A DNA stretch of 64,000 nt from positions 1-64,000 of the forward strand of contig NZ_JAHEPS010000001.1 of assembly GCF_018596335.1 (NCBI RefSeq). The letters are read 5' to 3'. The translations under genes and the position numbers were made by a program. Positions 51,613 to 61,126 of this stretch are shown one piece after another. The notes below the pieces were generated by a model. The model saw only the letters and a list, made by a program, of their open reading frames with translations, did not search any database and had not been told where the DNA came from. The number at the start of each line of letters is the position of its first letter. Position 1 is the stretch's first letter. This stretch comes from Shewanella jiangmenensis (GTDB lineage Bacteria > Pseudomonadota > Gammaproteobacteria > Enterobacterales > Shewanellaceae).

Positions 51613-51643
51613 TGTCAACGCCAACCAGTGTGCAGGGTTTACT
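51613..51643. promoter_or_regulatory. BirA-like biotin operator
   Basis: TGTCAACG-N15-GGTTTACT (51613-51620 and 51636-51643). The proteobacterial BirA consensus is an inverted TGTAAACC/GGTTTACA pair spaced by about 15 bases. The left arm matches 6 of 8 and the right 7 of 8. It lies in the 116-bp gap between the divergent bioA and bioBFCD starts, as expected of a repressed bio promoter pair. Confidence 0.72.
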
Positions 51644-51672
51644 GCTGATTAATTTTTGAGCGCGAAATAACC

Positions 51673-52977
51673 ATGGATCTTGAATTCGACCGCCAGCATC
51701 TTTGGCACCCCTATACCTCCATGACCAATCCCTTGCCGGTGCTGGGGGTAACCTCAGCCTCGGGCTGCCGCCTGCGTCTCGATGACGGCCGCGAGCTGAT
51801 TGATGGCACTTCATCCTGGTGGTCGGCCATCCACGGCTACAGCCATCAAGCGCTGGTTGCTGCAGTGCAGAAGCAAGCAGCGCAGCTAAGCCACGTGATG
51901 TTTGGTGGTCTGACCCACGAGGCTGCCATCGACCTTGGCAAAGCGCTGCTCAAACTGACGCCTGCAGGTTTATCCAGGGTGTTTTTTGCCGATTCAGGTT
52001 CAGTGGCGGTGGAAGTCGCCATCAAAATGGCCATCCAGTATTGGCAAGGGCGCGGCAAGGCAGGCAAACACAAGCTCCTTACCGTCCTTGGTGGCTACCA
52101 TGGCGATACTTTTGCCGCCATGAGTGTGTGTGATCCCAATGCCGGCATGCACGGCATGTTTGGCCATCTGGTGGCAAAGCAGCTGTTTGCCTCGGCGCCA
52201 AGGGCTGGTTTTGACCGACCGTTTTGCGACGATGACATCCGCGAGCTTAAGACTCTGCTTGAGCGCGAGCACGACAGCATCGCCGCCGTTATCATTGAGC
52301 CTATTTTACAGGGCGCTGGCGGCCTCAGGTTTTACAGCCCGGACTACTTAAGGGCGCTGCGCGCCCTTTGCGACCAATATCAGGTGCTGTTGATAGCCGA
52401 TGAAATTGCCACAGGTTTTGGCCGCACCGGCAAAGCCTTTGCGTGTGAGCATGCCGGCATCACGCCGGATCTGCTCTGCCTTGGTAAAGCGCTCACCGGC
52501 GGCATGTTAAGCCTTGCCGCAACCCTGTGCAGCGACGAAGTGGCCGCGGGGATTGGCGATTCACCCGCCGGCGTATTTATGCATGGCCCGACCTTTATGG
52601 CCAATCCGCTTGCCTGCGCCGCCGCAAGTGCCAGCCTTGAGCTTTTTGCAAAAGGTGACTGGCAAGCGCAGGTATCCCGTATTGAAGCTGAGCTTAAGCG
52701 TGGGCTTGATGATGCCAGTGCATTGCCTCAGGTTGTTGATGTGCGGGTGCTTGGCGCCGTTGGGGTCATTGAAATGGCTGGCAGCATCGATACAGCCTTT
52801 GCCATGCACGCCTTCGCCGCGCGCGGCGTTTGGGTGCGCCCCTTTGGACGACTGATTTACGTAATGCCGCCTTATTGCATCAGCAGCGCAGAGCTTGCCG
52901 CCCTCACCCGCGCCATGGTCGAGGTCGCCGCCCTTGATGGCATCCTTAAAGCAGAGGTGACCCCAAGCCACGGCTGA
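51673..52977 (+). CDS. bioA: Adenosylmethionine-8-amino-7-oxononanoate aminotransferase
   Basis: A 434-residue class III aminotransferase with HLWHPYTSM at the N-terminus, [43 protein letters not shown] and PLP lysine [11 protein letters not shown]. It forms DAPA from KAPA using S-adenosylmethionine as amino donor. Divergently transcribed from bioBFCD. Confidence 0.97.
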   Translation: MDLEFDRQHLWHPYTSMTNPLPVLGVTSASGCRLRLDDGRELIDGTSSWWSAIHGYSHQALVAAVQKQAAQLSHVMFGGLTHEAAIDLGKALLKLTPAGLSRVFFADSGSVAVEVAIKMAIQYWQGRGKAGKHKLLTVLGGYHGDTFAAMSVCDPNAGMHGMFGHLVAKQLFASAPRAGFDRPFCDDDIRELKTLLEREHDSIAAVIIEPILQGAGGLRFYSPDYLRALRALCDQYQVLLIADEIATGFGRTGKAFACEHAGITPDLLCLGKALTGGMLSLAATLCSDEVAAGIGDSPAGVFMHGPTFMANPLACAAASASLELFAKGDWQAQVSRIEAELKRGLDDASALPQVVDVRVLGAVGVIEMAGSIDTAFAMHAFAARGVWVRPFGRLIYVMPPYCISSAELAALTRAMVEVAALDGILKAEVTPSHG

Positions 52978-53059
52978 TGGTGCAGGTTACTTAATTGGGA
53001 GGACGGAATGCCGAATGCGAGTGCTGGGAGCCAAATGCAAAGAGGTAAACAGCAAACAC

Positions 53060-53087
53060 AAAAAAGCGGCCAATAGGGCCGCTTTTT
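53060..53087. terminator. Bidirectional intrinsic terminator
   Basis: AAAAAGCGGCC-AATAG-GGCCGCTTTTT between convergent bioA and maiA. Confidence 0.9.
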
Positions 53088-53114
53088 GATTTATCAGGGT
53101 GGAGAAGCGCCGGT

Positions 53115-53756
53115 TTACACCGCGTCAGGCTGGTTTTCCGGCAGCGCCGCAACAAAGGCCGGCAGGCTGTTACAGTAATCGCTTATCCGCACTATGTTTG
53201 GATAATTATCCAGCGGTACATTAAAGCGGCGGGCGTTATACACCTGCGGTACCAGACACGCATCGGCCAGGGTCACAGTGTCGCCAAAGCAAAAACGGCC
53301 ACTGTGTTTTACCAGCATCCGCTCCAGCGCTTTAAAGCCTTCGTGGATCCAGTGGTGATACCAGTCGTTTTTGACCTTGTCGTCGAGCGCCATATCGCCT
53401 GAAAGGTATTGCAGCACCCGCAGATTGTTAAGCGGATGGATTTCACAGGCAATGGCAAGACACATGGCGCGCACCTGCGCTTTACCAAGGGCGTCCGTTG
53501 GCAACAGTGCCATACCTTCGCCGCGCTCTTCAAGATACTCCAGAATCGCCAGCGACTGGGTCAGCGCCGTACCATCATCCAGCACCAAAGTCGGCACCAG
53601 ATGCTGCGGATTGAGGGCAATATAGTCGCGGCCATGTTGCTCGCCGCCATTTTTGACCAGATGCACGCTCTGGTGCTCTGCTTCAATACCTTTAAGATTC
53701 AGTGCAATACGAATGCGATAGGCGGCACTTGAGCGCCAGTAACCGTAGAGTTTCAT
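53115..53756 (-). CDS. maiA: Maleylacetoacetate isomerase (zeta-class GST)
   Basis: A 213-residue protein from ATG 53756 (MKLYGYWRSSAAYRIRIALNLKGI), with the zeta-GST motif SSAAYRIR carrying the catalytic Ser, LVPTLVLDDGTALTQSLAILEYLEE and a C-terminal helical domain. It isomerises maleylacetoacetate to fumarylacetoacetate in tyrosine breakdown. Confidence 0.95.
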   Translation of the reverse strand: MKLYGYWRSSAAYRIRIALNLKGIEAEHQSVHLVKNGGEQHGRDYIALNPQHLVPTLVLDDGTALTQSLAILEYLEERGEGMALLPTDALGKAQVRAMCLAIACEIHPLNNLRVLQYLSGDMALDDKVKNDWYHHWIHEGFKALERMLVKHSGRFCFGDTVTLADACLVPQVYNARRFNVPLDNYPNIVRISDYCNSLPAFVAALPENQPDAV

Positions 53757-53825
53757 TCGTGTCTCCAATCCCCTGTGACGGGCATGAGCCCCTGTGAGAA
53801 TAAGTCTGTGACAGTGAGCCAGCGA

Positions 53826-53850
53826 CAAAAACGCCGCCCTCGGGCGGCGC
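53826..53850 (-). terminator. Intrinsic terminator between fahA and maiA
   Basis: CGCCGCCC-TC-GGGCGGCG with a T-run on the minus strand, so fahA can end before maiA. Confidence 0.82.
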
Positions 53851-53864
53851 TGTCAAAGCCTGAC

Positions 53865-54851
53865 TCAGGCTTTATATTCTACAACCTGCTGATCGATGGC
53901 GCCGAAAATACTCTTGCCGGCATCGTCGAGCATTTCGATACGAACGCGGTCACCAAAGCGCATAAAAGGTGTGCTCGCTTTGCCATCGGCAATCACTTCG
54001 AGCATGCGCTTTTCGGCCAGACAGCTTGAACCTGCGCTGCGGTCATAGTTTGAAATAGTGCCTGAGCCGATGATGGCACCGGCGCCGAGCGGACGGGTCT
54101 TGGCCACGTGGGCAATCAACTGGCTGAAGTTAAAGGTCATGTCCACGCCGGCATTGGGCTTGCCAAAAAGCTCACCGTTCAGGTGGGTGATAAGCGGCAG
54201 ATGCACCTTGCTGTCCTGCCACTTGTCGCCAAGTTCATCGGGGGTGATGGCAACAGGCGAGAAGCTGCTCGACGGCTTGGACTGGAAGAAACCAAACCCT
54301 TTGGCAAGCTCGGCAGGAATAAGGTTACGCAATGACACGTCGTTCACCAGCATCAACAGTTTGATGTGCTTGGCGGCATTGTCGCTGCTTACGCCCATCG
54401 GCACATCGTCGGTGACCACGGCGATTTCAGATTCAAAATCGATACCCCAGTCTTCGCTGCCCATTTCGATGTTGCTGCGCGGCGGAATAAAGCTGTCGGA
54501 GCCGCCCTGATAAAACAGCGGATCGGTCCAGAAGGTTTCCGGCATCTCGGCGCCGCGGGCCTTGCGTACCAGCTCAACGTGGTTCACATAGGCGCTGCCA
54601 TCGGCCCACTGAAAGGCACGTGGGAAAGGCGACAGACACTTGGTCTCATCGAAATCCACGGTGTTTTCCAGCACGCCGGCGTTCAGGGCATCGTACAGCT
54701 CGGTCAGCTGCGGGCTCAGTAAATCCCAGGCATCCAGAAGCTGTTGCAGGGTGTGGGCAATGGCGGGTACGGCAACGGCCTTGGTCAAATCACGGCTGAC
54801 CAGCATCAATTGGCCATCACGGCGTCCATTGTTATATGTAGCTAATTTCAT
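53865..54851 (-). CDS. fahA: Fumarylacetoacetate hydrolase
   Basis: About 328 residues from ATG 54851 (MKLATYNNGRRDGQLMLV). FAH fold with metal-binding IEMGSEDWGIDFESEIAVVTDDV, VRNLIPAELAKGFGFFQSKP and GAGAIIGSGTISNYD. Last step of tyrosine catabolism, yielding fumarate and acetoacetate. A TyrR-like box lies upstream. Confidence 0.93.
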   Translation of the reverse strand: MKLATYNNGRRDGQLMLVSRDLTKAVAVPAIAHTLQQLLDAWDLLSPQLTELYDALNAGVLENTVDFDETKCLSPFPRAFQWADGSAYVNHVELVRKARGAEMPETFWTDPLFYQGGSDSFIPPRSNIEMGSEDWGIDFESEIAVVTDDVPMGVSSDNAAKHIKLLMLVNDVSLRNLIPAELAKGFGFFQSKPSSSFSPVAITPDELGDKWQDSKVHLPLITHLNGELFGKPNAGVDMTFNFSQLIAHVAKTRPLGAGAIIGSGTISNYDRSAGSSCLAEKRMLEVIADGKASTPFMRFGDRVRIEMLDDAGKSIFGAIDQQVVEYKA

Positions 54852-54981
54852 TCTCTGCTCCTGTCCTGTGTCGACCCTCACCCTGGGGGTGGCAGTCCTG
54901 TGTGGCGTAACAAATACCCCAAGCGGCGACCGTTGAAAATAGCGTGACCAAAATCACAGTTCGCGGGGCTTTGACGCCTTT

Positions 54982-54999
54982 TGTAAACTTTAACGTACA
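54982..54999 (-). promoter_or_regulatory. TyrR-like box upstream of fahA
   Basis: TGTAAA-CTTTAA-CGTACA against the TyrR consensus TGTAAA-N6-TTTACA; 10 of 12 conserved positions. It lies about 130 bases before fahA and 110 bases after the tyrR stop. Confidence 0.6.
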
Positions 55000-55089
55000 G
55001 ACTGAAACCGCCCCACTGGCCGTGGGTGGTCGGCTTCAGCTTTGGTGAGTTTTTGCCCGTTTTACTGGCAAATTCCTGTTACAGCCGAC

Positions 55090-56628
55090 TCAGCGCTTTT
55101 TGCTGATCCGGTATTCCCTGAGTTTGTTGGCAATGGCGGTGTGGCTGACGCCGAGTTTTTTCGCAAGCTGCCGGGTGCTGGGGTACGCAGGGTACAGGCG
55201 GCGCAGCAAACTTGCCTCAAACTGACGCATGGCATCATCGAGTGTGCCTTCGAACTGATTATCAAAGTAGCCAAAGCCTTCGGCGTAGGAGGGCAGTTTC
55301 AGCTGCTCGACTGTGAGCTCCGCCGAGCCATCCCACATGGAGACGGCGCGAAACACCGCATTTTTAAGCTGACGCACGTTGCCGGGCCAGGCATAGCTCA
55401 GCAAATGATCCCGACAGCTTGGGGAAATGCGCCGCATCGGGCTTGAAAGCTGCTGGCTGTAATGCTCAAGGAACATTTCGGTCAGCGGAATAATGTCGAC
55501 CTTGCGCTCACGAAGCGATGGCATATGGAACGACAGCACGTGGATGCGGTAGTAGAGATCTTCACGAAACTCGCCAAGCTGACACAGCTCCGCAAGGTTT
55601 TTCTGACTCGAGCAGATAATGCGCACATCCGCCCTCACCTCTTCATCGCCGCCGATACGGCGAAACGAGCCTTCGGTAAGGAGGCGCAGTAACTTCACCT
55701 GGGCAGCCTTGGACATTTCAGCGATTTCATCGAGAAACACGCTGCCGCCCTTGGCTTCTTCAAACAGGCCGCGTTTGACTATCTGGCCGTCGCGGACAAA
55801 GCCAAACAGCTCTTCTTCGGCGGCGCTGTCCGGCAGTGCGGCGCAGTTAATGGCAATAAAGGGATGCTCGCGGCGCATGCTGGCATCGTGACAGGCCCGG
55901 GCCATCAGCTCCTTGCCGGTGCCGGTTTCACCTGTGATAAGCAGCGGCGCGTCAAGCTGCGCCATGCGTCTGGCCTGCTTGAGCACCTCTTTCATCTTAT
56001 CGGACACCGCCAGCACGTTCTCAAAGCCGGCGGTCTGGTTTTGCAGAGCGTTGAATTGCTTGCCAACTCTTGCCGGGGATTTGAGTGACACCACGGCGCC
56101 GGCGAGAATGGTTTTATCATCATCGTCCGGCAAATAAATCGGCAGCATTTCGGCCAGGTATTCGTTTTGGGAAATTTGCACCCGGGTCGCCTGTGCAAGC
56201 GCCTTGCCTTCGCTGAGCCAGCGGGCAAAGTTAAAGCCCTGCACCCAATGGTTGAGCGACTCTTCAACCACTTCATGCTCCTTCATGCCAAGGGTCATCA
56301 GCGCCGATTCATTCACAATCCGGATGCGGCCTTTGACATCGATAGAAAACACGCTGTCGGGCAGGGTGCGCAGCAGGGTTTTCAGGGCGTAATGCTCCTG
56401 CTCGGAGGGCATAAAGGAGACGGTACGCACATCGTGCACGCTTTCGACTTTGCGAATTTGCGGCATCAGCGCGCTTAAGGTTTCAAAACTAACTTCGGCA
56501 AACTGGAAATACAGGAACCCGCGGTTGCTGGCATCGATGGCAAGAAGGTTAATGCCGTACCGCTCAAGCACGGTAAGAATATCCTTCGCCAGACCAACCC
56601 TGTCCTGACAGCTAACTTCCAAACGCAT
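55090..56628 (-). CDS. tyrR: Aromatic amino acid regulator TyrR
   Basis: 512 residues. N-terminal ACT domain (about 1-75: RLEVSCQDRVGLAKDILTVLERYGINLL), PAS-like domain (about 80-185), AAA+ domain with Walker A GETGTGKE and LDEIAEMSKAAQVKLLRLL (about 205-430), and C-terminal helix-turn-helix PSTRQLAKKLGVSHTAIANKLREY. The sigma54 contact loop GAFTGA is missing (the region reads FGFVRDGQIVKR), as in real TyrR, so it works with sigma70. Sits between the two halves of the Phe/Tyr pathway. Confidence 0.95.
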   Translation of the reverse strand: MRLEVSCQDRVGLAKDILTVLERYGINLLAIDASNRGFLYFQFAEVSFETLSALMPQIRKVESVHDVRTVSFMPSEQEHYALKTLLRTLPDSVFSIDVKGRIRIVNESALMTLGMKEHEVVEESLNHWVQGFNFARWLSEGKALAQATRVQISQNEYLAEMLPIYLPDDDDKTILAGAVVSLKSPARVGKQFNALQNQTAGFENVLAVSDKMKEVLKQARRMAQLDAPLLITGETGTGKELMARACHDASMRREHPFIAINCAALPDSAAEEELFGFVRDGQIVKRGLFEEAKGGSVFLDEIAEMSKAAQVKLLRLLTEGSFRRIGGDEEVRADVRIICSSQKNLAELCQLGEFREDLYYRIHVLSFHMPSLRERKVDIIPLTEMFLEHYSQQLSSPMRRISPSCRDHLLSYAWPGNVRQLKNAVFRAVSMWDGSAELTVEQLKLPSYAEGFGYFDNQFEGTLDDAMRQFEASLLRRLYPAYPSTRQLAKKLGVSHTAIANKLREYRISKKR

Positions 56629-56742
56629 ATCTGCATGTATCCCTGTTGTGGTCTTGTTTTAGGGGCGTCAAGCTGACCGGCGCAGCGCCAGTCATACTTG
56701 CAAGAGTACTTGGCGCTATACGGTAGAAGGAATTAGATAAAG

Positions 56743-56760
56743 TGGCAAGTCTTGTTTACA
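56743..56760 (-). promoter_or_regulatory. Possible TyrR box upstream of tyrR
   Basis: TGGCAA-GTCTTG-TTTACA, about 115 bases before the tyrR start. The right half is perfect, the left 4 of 6. Autoregulation is plausible but weakly supported. Confidence 0.4.
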
Positions 56761-56781
56761 GCAGTCTCATTGAGGACTAAA

Positions 56782-56819
56782 AAAATCAGCCCGCCACTTA
56801 AAGTAACGCGCTGATTTTA
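56782..56819 (-). terminator. Intrinsic terminator after phhB
   Basis: AAAATCAGC pairs with GCTGATTTT across a 19-base loop, with a T-run on the minus strand. Confidence 0.75.
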
Positions 56820-56831
56820 CTACAGGAAAAC

Positions 56832-57170
56832 TCAGGCGAGCAACTGGTCGGTCTTGGCCGCCATGATAAAGTCGTTGCGGTGCAGCCCTTTGATGGAATG
56901 GGACCACCAGGTCACAGTCACCTTGCCCCACTCGGTGAAAATACCCGGGTGGTGGAACTCTTCTTCGGCAAGGTCAGCCAGCTTGTTGGAAAAGGCCATC
57001 GCCTGTTTGAAGTTTTTGAACTTGTACACCCGCTCAAGCTGCATCACGCCATCGCGCACCTGCACACTCCAGTCGGGGATCATCCGGATAAGCTCAGCCA
57101 GCTCCGCATCGGTCACTTTGGGGGCGTCGGCCTGGCAAGCCTCACACTTCATGGTTGCTAATTCGCTCAT
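56832..57170 (-). CDS. phhB: 4a-hydroxytetrahydrobiopterin dehydratase
   Basis: A 112-residue pterin-4a-carbinolamine dehydratase with the motif [32 protein letters not shown]. It regenerates the pterin cofactor of phenylalanine hydroxylase and lies 22 bases downstream of phhA, same strand. Confidence 0.95.
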   Translation of the reverse strand: MSELATMKCEACQADAPKVTDAELAELIRMIPDWSVQVRDGVMQLERVYKFKNFKQAMAFSNKLADLAEEEFHHPGIFTEWGKVTVTWWSHSIKGLHRNDFIMAAKTDQLLA

Positions 57171-57192
57171 TACTGCTCCTTATTATTATCGG

Positions 57193-57984
57193 TCAAACGG
57201 CCTTCGCCTTGGGTGCAAACAGGGGCGCATGCAAACCCAACTGACGGGCACGGGCAACGGATTGCATAATGTCCATACCGGCAATCTCGTCGAGAAAATC
57301 AATGGACTCAATTTCAAAATAGACGGGCTGCATAATATCAATCCGGTAAGGCGTGCGCAGCACATCAATCAAATCAAAGGGTTTACGCTGCGGCGTATCG
57401 CCAAAGGCGTACAGGGTTTCACCGGGCGAACTTAAAATGCCACCGCCGTAGATGCGACGCTCGCCGCTGGCTGACTTAAGCAGGCCAAACTCCACGGTAA
57501 ACCAGTACAGCCGCGCCAGAAACACCCGCTCTTCTTTGGTCGCCGCCAGTCCGAGTTTGCCGTAGGTGTGGGAAAAGTTGGCAAAGGCCGGATTAGTCAG
57601 CAGAGGGCAGTGGCCGAAAATCTCGTGGAAAATATCCGGCTCCTGGAGGTAATCAAACTCTTCGCGGGTACGGATAAAGGTCGCCACCGGAAAACGGCGA
57701 CTGGCCAGCAGTTCAAAAAAACGCTCAAAGGAGATAAGCGCCGGTACCGCAGCGGTCTGCCAGCCGGTGGTTTCAAGCAGCACCTTGTCTACTTCACCAA
57801 GCTGAGGGATACGGTCAGTGGGCAGTGCCAGACGCTCAAGACCGTCCAGATACTCCTGACAGGCACGGCCGGGCAGGTTTACCGCCTGACGGGCATAAAG
57901 CTCAGACCAAATCTGATTTTCAACATCCGGATACGCGATAAAGCCATGCTCATCCGGCTTACGGGCAACATACTGTGTACTCAT
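57193..57984 (-). CDS. phhA: Phenylalanine 4-monooxygenase
   Basis: A 263-residue iron enzyme with iron ligands His120 and His125 (DIFHEIFGHCPLL) and Glu165 (YWFTVEFGLL). It is the catalytic-domain-only bacterial form and hydroxylates Phe to Tyr with tetrahydrobiopterin. First gene of phhAB, with a TyrR-like box upstream. Confidence 0.96.
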   Translation of the reverse strand: MSTQYVARKPDEHGFIAYPDVENQIWSELYARQAVNLPGRACQEYLDGLERLALPTDRIPQLGEVDKVLLETTGWQTAAVPALISFERFFELLASRRFPVATFIRTREEFDYLQEPDIFHEIFGHCPLLTNPAFANFSHTYGKLGLAATKEERVFLARLYWFTVEFGLLKSASGERRIYGGGILSSPGETLYAFGDTPQRKPFDLIDVLRTPYRIDIMQPVYFEIESIDFLDEIAGMDIMQSVARARQLGLHAPLFAPKAKAV

Positions 57985-58327
57985 CTCGCTTTCACTTCAC
58001 GTTAACTGCAACCCCCCCATAGTGTTCCAGCTTGGTTTTTTTGTTAACTGCTTCACGTTTTATTCCGCCGCGATGTGGCAGCCAATTTCGTAAAGCTTTT
58101 ATTACAAGTTAAAAACAGAGTAACAACTCAACCCCATGCCAATTTGCAATCATCACAGCGGCGGATAAAGTCTCACCGCCCATGGGCGAAAAGCATAAAA
58201 ATATTCACGAAAATCACTGCGCTTCATGATTTTTGGATTTGGCTCCATTAGAATAAGCAGCTGGAATGACAGTCGCATCAGGCGACACACTTTTTTACCC
58301 ACCAGGGCAATCTGACTAAGGAATACC
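57985..58327. other. phhA-galU divergent promoter region
   Basis: About 340 bp without a gene. It holds a TyrR-like box and two copies of GTTAACTGC (about 58000 and 58043). The galU ribosome binding site AAGGAA is at the right end. Confidence 0.6.
58089..58106 (-). promoter_or_regulatory. TyrR-like box upstream of phhA
   Basis: CGTAAA-GCTTTT-ATTACA, matching TGTAAA-N6-TTTACA at 10 of 12 positions, about 105 bases before phhA. Confidence 0.6.
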
Positions 58328-59236
58328 ATGAAACAGACCAACATCCGTAAGGCCGTGATCCCCGTTGCCGGTCTGGGTACCCGTATGCTTCCGGCCACCA
58401 AGGCCATCCCAAAAGAAATGCTGCCGGTCGTTGATAAGCCGCTGATCCAGTACGTGGTCAGTGAAGCCATCGCCGCCGGGATCAAAGAAATTGTGCTGGT
58501 TACCCACGCCAGTAAGAACTCCATCGAAAACCATTTCGATACCTCGTTTGAGCTCGAAGCGCAGCTCGAGCGCCGGGTTAAGCGTCAGTTGCTGGCCGAA
58601 GTACAGGCCATTTGCCCTAAAGACGTGACTGTGATCAGCGTGCGTCAGGCCCAGGCCAAAGGCCTTGGTCACGCCATTCTGTGTGCCCGCCCCGTGGTCG
58701 GTGACGAGCCATTTGCGGTGCTACTGCCGGATGTGATCATCGATGACTCCAAGAGCAATCTGACCACAGATAACCTCGCCGCCATGGTGCGCCTGTTTGA
58801 TGAATCCCAGGTTGGCCAAATCATGGTAGAAGAAGTGCCACACGAGATGGTAAACCAGTACGGTATTGCCGACGTGAAAGGCCATCTGCTGCAGGCAGGT
58901 GAATCCACCGCCCTCGATGCGCTGGTTGAAAAGCCAAAAGTAGATGAAGCGCCATCCAACCTCGCCGTGGTGGGTCGTTATGTACTGCCAAAGGAAATCT
59001 GGCCACTGCTCGCCCGCACTCCAGCCGGTGCCGGGGATGAAATCCAGCTGACCGACGCTATCGCCATGCTGATGAATGAAACCCAGGTCAACGCCTACGG
59101 CATGGTCGGCAAGAGCCACGACTGCGGTAACAAACAAGGTTACATGCAGGCCAACGTGGAATATGCACTGCGCCACAACGAACTCGGCAAAGAGTTCGCT
59201 AAGTATCTGAAGCAAGTTGTAAAAGGACTTAACTGA
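58328..59236 (+). CDS. galU: UTP-glucose-1-phosphate uridylyltransferase
   Basis: A 302-residue nucleotidyltransferase with [31 protein letters not shown] near the N-terminus, [10 protein letters not shown] and [21 protein letters not shown]. It makes UDP-glucose for envelope polysaccharides. Followed by galE after 2 bases. Confidence 0.97.
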   Translation: MKQTNIRKAVIPVAGLGTRMLPATKAIPKEMLPVVDKPLIQYVVSEAIAAGIKEIVLVTHASKNSIENHFDTSFELEAQLERRVKRQLLAEVQAICPKDVTVISVRQAQAKGLGHAILCARPVVGDEPFAVLLPDVIIDDSKSNLTTDNLAAMVRLFDESQVGQIMVEEVPHEMVNQYGIADVKGHLLQAGESTALDALVEKPKVDEAPSNLAVVGRYVLPKEIWPLLARTPAGAGDEIQLTDAIAMLMNETQVNAYGMVGKSHDCGNKQGYMQANVEYALRHNELGKEFAKYLKQVVKGLN

Positions 59237-59238
59237 TA

Positions 59239-60249
59239 ATGACTATTCTTGTGACCGGCGGAGCCGGCTACATCGGCAGCCACACTGTGGTTGAACTGCA
59301 AAATGCCGGCATGGATGTGCTGGTGCTGGATAACCTCTCCAACGCCTCGATTGAAGCGCTGGAGCGGGTGACTCGGATCACCGGCAAAACCGTGCCCTTT
59401 GTGCAGGGGGACATCCTCGATAAAGCCTTGCTGCAAAAAATCTTCAGTGAAAACCGCATCGATGCGGTCATTCACTTCGCCGGTCTCAAGGCGGTGGGCG
59501 AATCTGTCGCCCAGCCGCTGCGTTATTACGAAAACAACGTGACCGGCACCCTGGTGCTGTGTCAGGTGATGGCGCAGCATCAGGTGTTCAAACTGGTGTT
59601 TTCCTCGTCGGCGACCGTGTATGGCGATCCATCGAGCCTGCCTATTACCGAAGATTTTCCCACCGGGGCGACCAATCCCTATGGTCAATCCAAGTTGATG
59701 GTGGAGCATATCCTGGCCGATTTGTACGCCTCGGATAATCGCTGGAACATCGCCAGACTGCGCTATTTCAATCCGGTTGGCGCCCATGCCAGCGGCTTGA
59801 TTGGTGAAGATCCCAACGGTATTCCCAACAACCTGATGCCTTTTATCAGCCAGGTGGCGGTTGGCAAGCGCGCCAAACTGGCGGTATTCGGCAACGATTA
59901 CCCGACCCACGACGGCACCGGCGTGCGCGATTACATCCATGTGGTCGATTTGGCGCTCGGTCATTTAAAGGCACTGGAAAAACTCAACACCCTGCCCGGG
60001 CTTGTGACCTATAACCTGGGTACAGGTCAAGGCTACAGCGTGCTGGACATGGTCAAAGCCTTTGAGAAAGCCTCTGGAAAAACCGTGGCTTATGAAATTG
60101 CGCCCCGCCGCCCGGGCGACATTGCCGCCTGTTACGCCAACCCCGACAAGGCCCGCAAAGAGCTTGGTTGGGAAGCGACCCGTGGTGTGGATGAGATGGC
60201 CCAAAGCAGCTGGCGCTGGCAGTCGGGCAATCCCGACGGTTATCGGTAA
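59239..60249 (+). CDS. galE: UDP-glucose 4-epimerase
   Basis: A 336-residue SDR enzyme with the NAD motif GGAGYIGS, catalytic SS.TVYG ([12 protein letters not shown]) and Y-x-x-x-K in [11 protein letters not shown], and the C-terminal signature [21 protein letters not shown]. Interconverts UDP-glucose and UDP-galactose for lipopolysaccharide and exopolysaccharide. Operon with galU. Confidence 0.97.
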   Translation: MTILVTGGAGYIGSHTVVELQNAGMDVLVLDNLSNASIEALERVTRITGKTVPFVQGDILDKALLQKIFSENRIDAVIHFAGLKAVGESVAQPLRYYENNVTGTLVLCQVMAQHQVFKLVFSSSATVYGDPSSLPITEDFPTGATNPYGQSKLMVEHILADLYASDNRWNIARLRYFNPVGAHASGLIGEDPNGIPNNLMPFISQVAVGKRAKLAVFGNDYPTHDGTGVRDYIHVVDLALGHLKALEKLNTLPGLVTYNLGTGQGYSVLDMVKAFEKASGKTVAYEIAPRRPGDIAACYANPDKARKELGWEATRGVDEMAQSSWRWQSGNPDGYR

Positions 60250-60272
60250 CCTAAGGTCAGGGTCGTAAACCT

Positions 60273-60761
60273 ATGAGTGACAGCATCAATTTAAGTCGCC
60301 GCCGCCTGTTCAGCCGTCGAAAAGACGATGCGCTGCGGCCGCCTTATGTGCGCGCTGACATTGAGTTTACCGACCTTTGCACCCGCTGCGGCAAATGCGC
60401 CGAAGCCTGTGAAACCGCCATCATCATCAAGGGAGATGGCGGCTTTCCTGAGGTGTCCTTTGCCGATGCGGAGTGCACTTTCTGCGGCCGCTGCCACGAA
60501 GCCTGTGACGAAACCATTTTTGATGCAGCCCTCGAGCCGCCCTGGCCGCTCAAGGCACAAATATCAACCAGTTGCCTCGCCGCATCCGGCATTTGGTGTC
60601 AAAGCTGCAAAGATGCCTGCGATGAGCGCGCCATTCGCTTCACCCCGGCCATTGGCAAAGCACCGATGCCAGAGCTTGAGCTTGACGCCTGCACCGGCTG
60701 TGGTGCCTGCGTTGCGCCCTGCCCATCGCACGCCATCAGCATTATTAAACCCAGTAACTGA
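60273..60761 (+). CDS. napF: NapF-type ferredoxin
   Basis: A 162-residue protein beginning with RRRLFSRRKDD, then clusters CTRCGKCAEAC, CTFCGRCHEAC and CTGCGACVAPC plus CQSCKDACDERA, enough for several [4Fe-4S] centres. It matches NapF, which helps mature or energise the periplasmic nitrate reductase. No other nap gene is in the window. Confidence 0.9.
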   Translation: MSDSINLSRRRLFSRRKDDALRPPYVRADIEFTDLCTRCGKCAEACETAIIIKGDGGFPEVSFADAECTFCGRCHEACDETIFDAALEPPWPLKAQISTSCLAASGIWCQSCKDACDERAIRFTPAIGKAPMPELELDACTGCGACVAPCPSHAISIIKPSN

Positions 60762-60808
60762 ACCTTAGTAACTGGACCTTAGTACCTGAACATCAGCAAC
60801 TGAACCTC
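60753..60808. repeat. Four degenerate 14-bp tandem units
   Basis: AGTAACTGAACCTT, AGTAACTGGACCTT, AGTACCTGAACATC and AGCAACTGAACCTC. The first overlaps the napF stop codon. Confidence 0.92.
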
Positions 60809-60832
60809 AATTCGCATCGCGTTGATGTCATC

Positions 60833-60904
60833 GCGAAGCCAAATCAAAGCGCGAAGCCAAATCAAAGGGCGCAGCCAAATTAAAGAGAGCAGCCAAATCA
60901 AACT
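60833..60904. repeat. Four degenerate 18-bp tandem units
   Basis: GCGAAGCCAAATCAAAGC and three variants at 60851, 60869 and 60887. An open frame across them (MMSSRSQIKARSQIKG) is a product of the repeat. Confidence 0.9.
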
Positions 60905-60976
60905 GCCGCGCATTTTCTTGCACAAGACTACTGCGTTGACTTATTTCACTGTTGTATTTCTCTGGCTTATTTCACA

Positions 60977-61015
60977 GGGCTTTTACAAAGGGCTTTTACA
61001 CAGCGCTTTTACAAA
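60977..61015. repeat. Three degenerate 13-bp tandem units
   Basis: GGGCTTTTACAAA, GGGCTTTTACACA and GCGCTTTTACAAA in a row, 110 bases before the bactofilin gene. Confidence 0.85.
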
Positions 61016-61126
61016 AAGTTCAGAAATACTGGCCAATTTTCTGACGCCGGCGCCAAATATTAGTGGTTTGCAGCGCCGTCAATCGAGGTTAACATCTTGC
61101 AAACTCGTTACCCATACTTAAGTATT

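Noticed and set aside
59140-59964. Long minus-strand open frame (274 residues) opposite galE.
   Set aside because: It is the antisense shadow of the well-supported galE coding sequence.
60822-61121. 99-residue open frame starting MMSSRSQIKARSQIKG.
   Set aside because: The N-terminus is the 18-bp tandem repeat, and the frame overlaps the bactofilin start.
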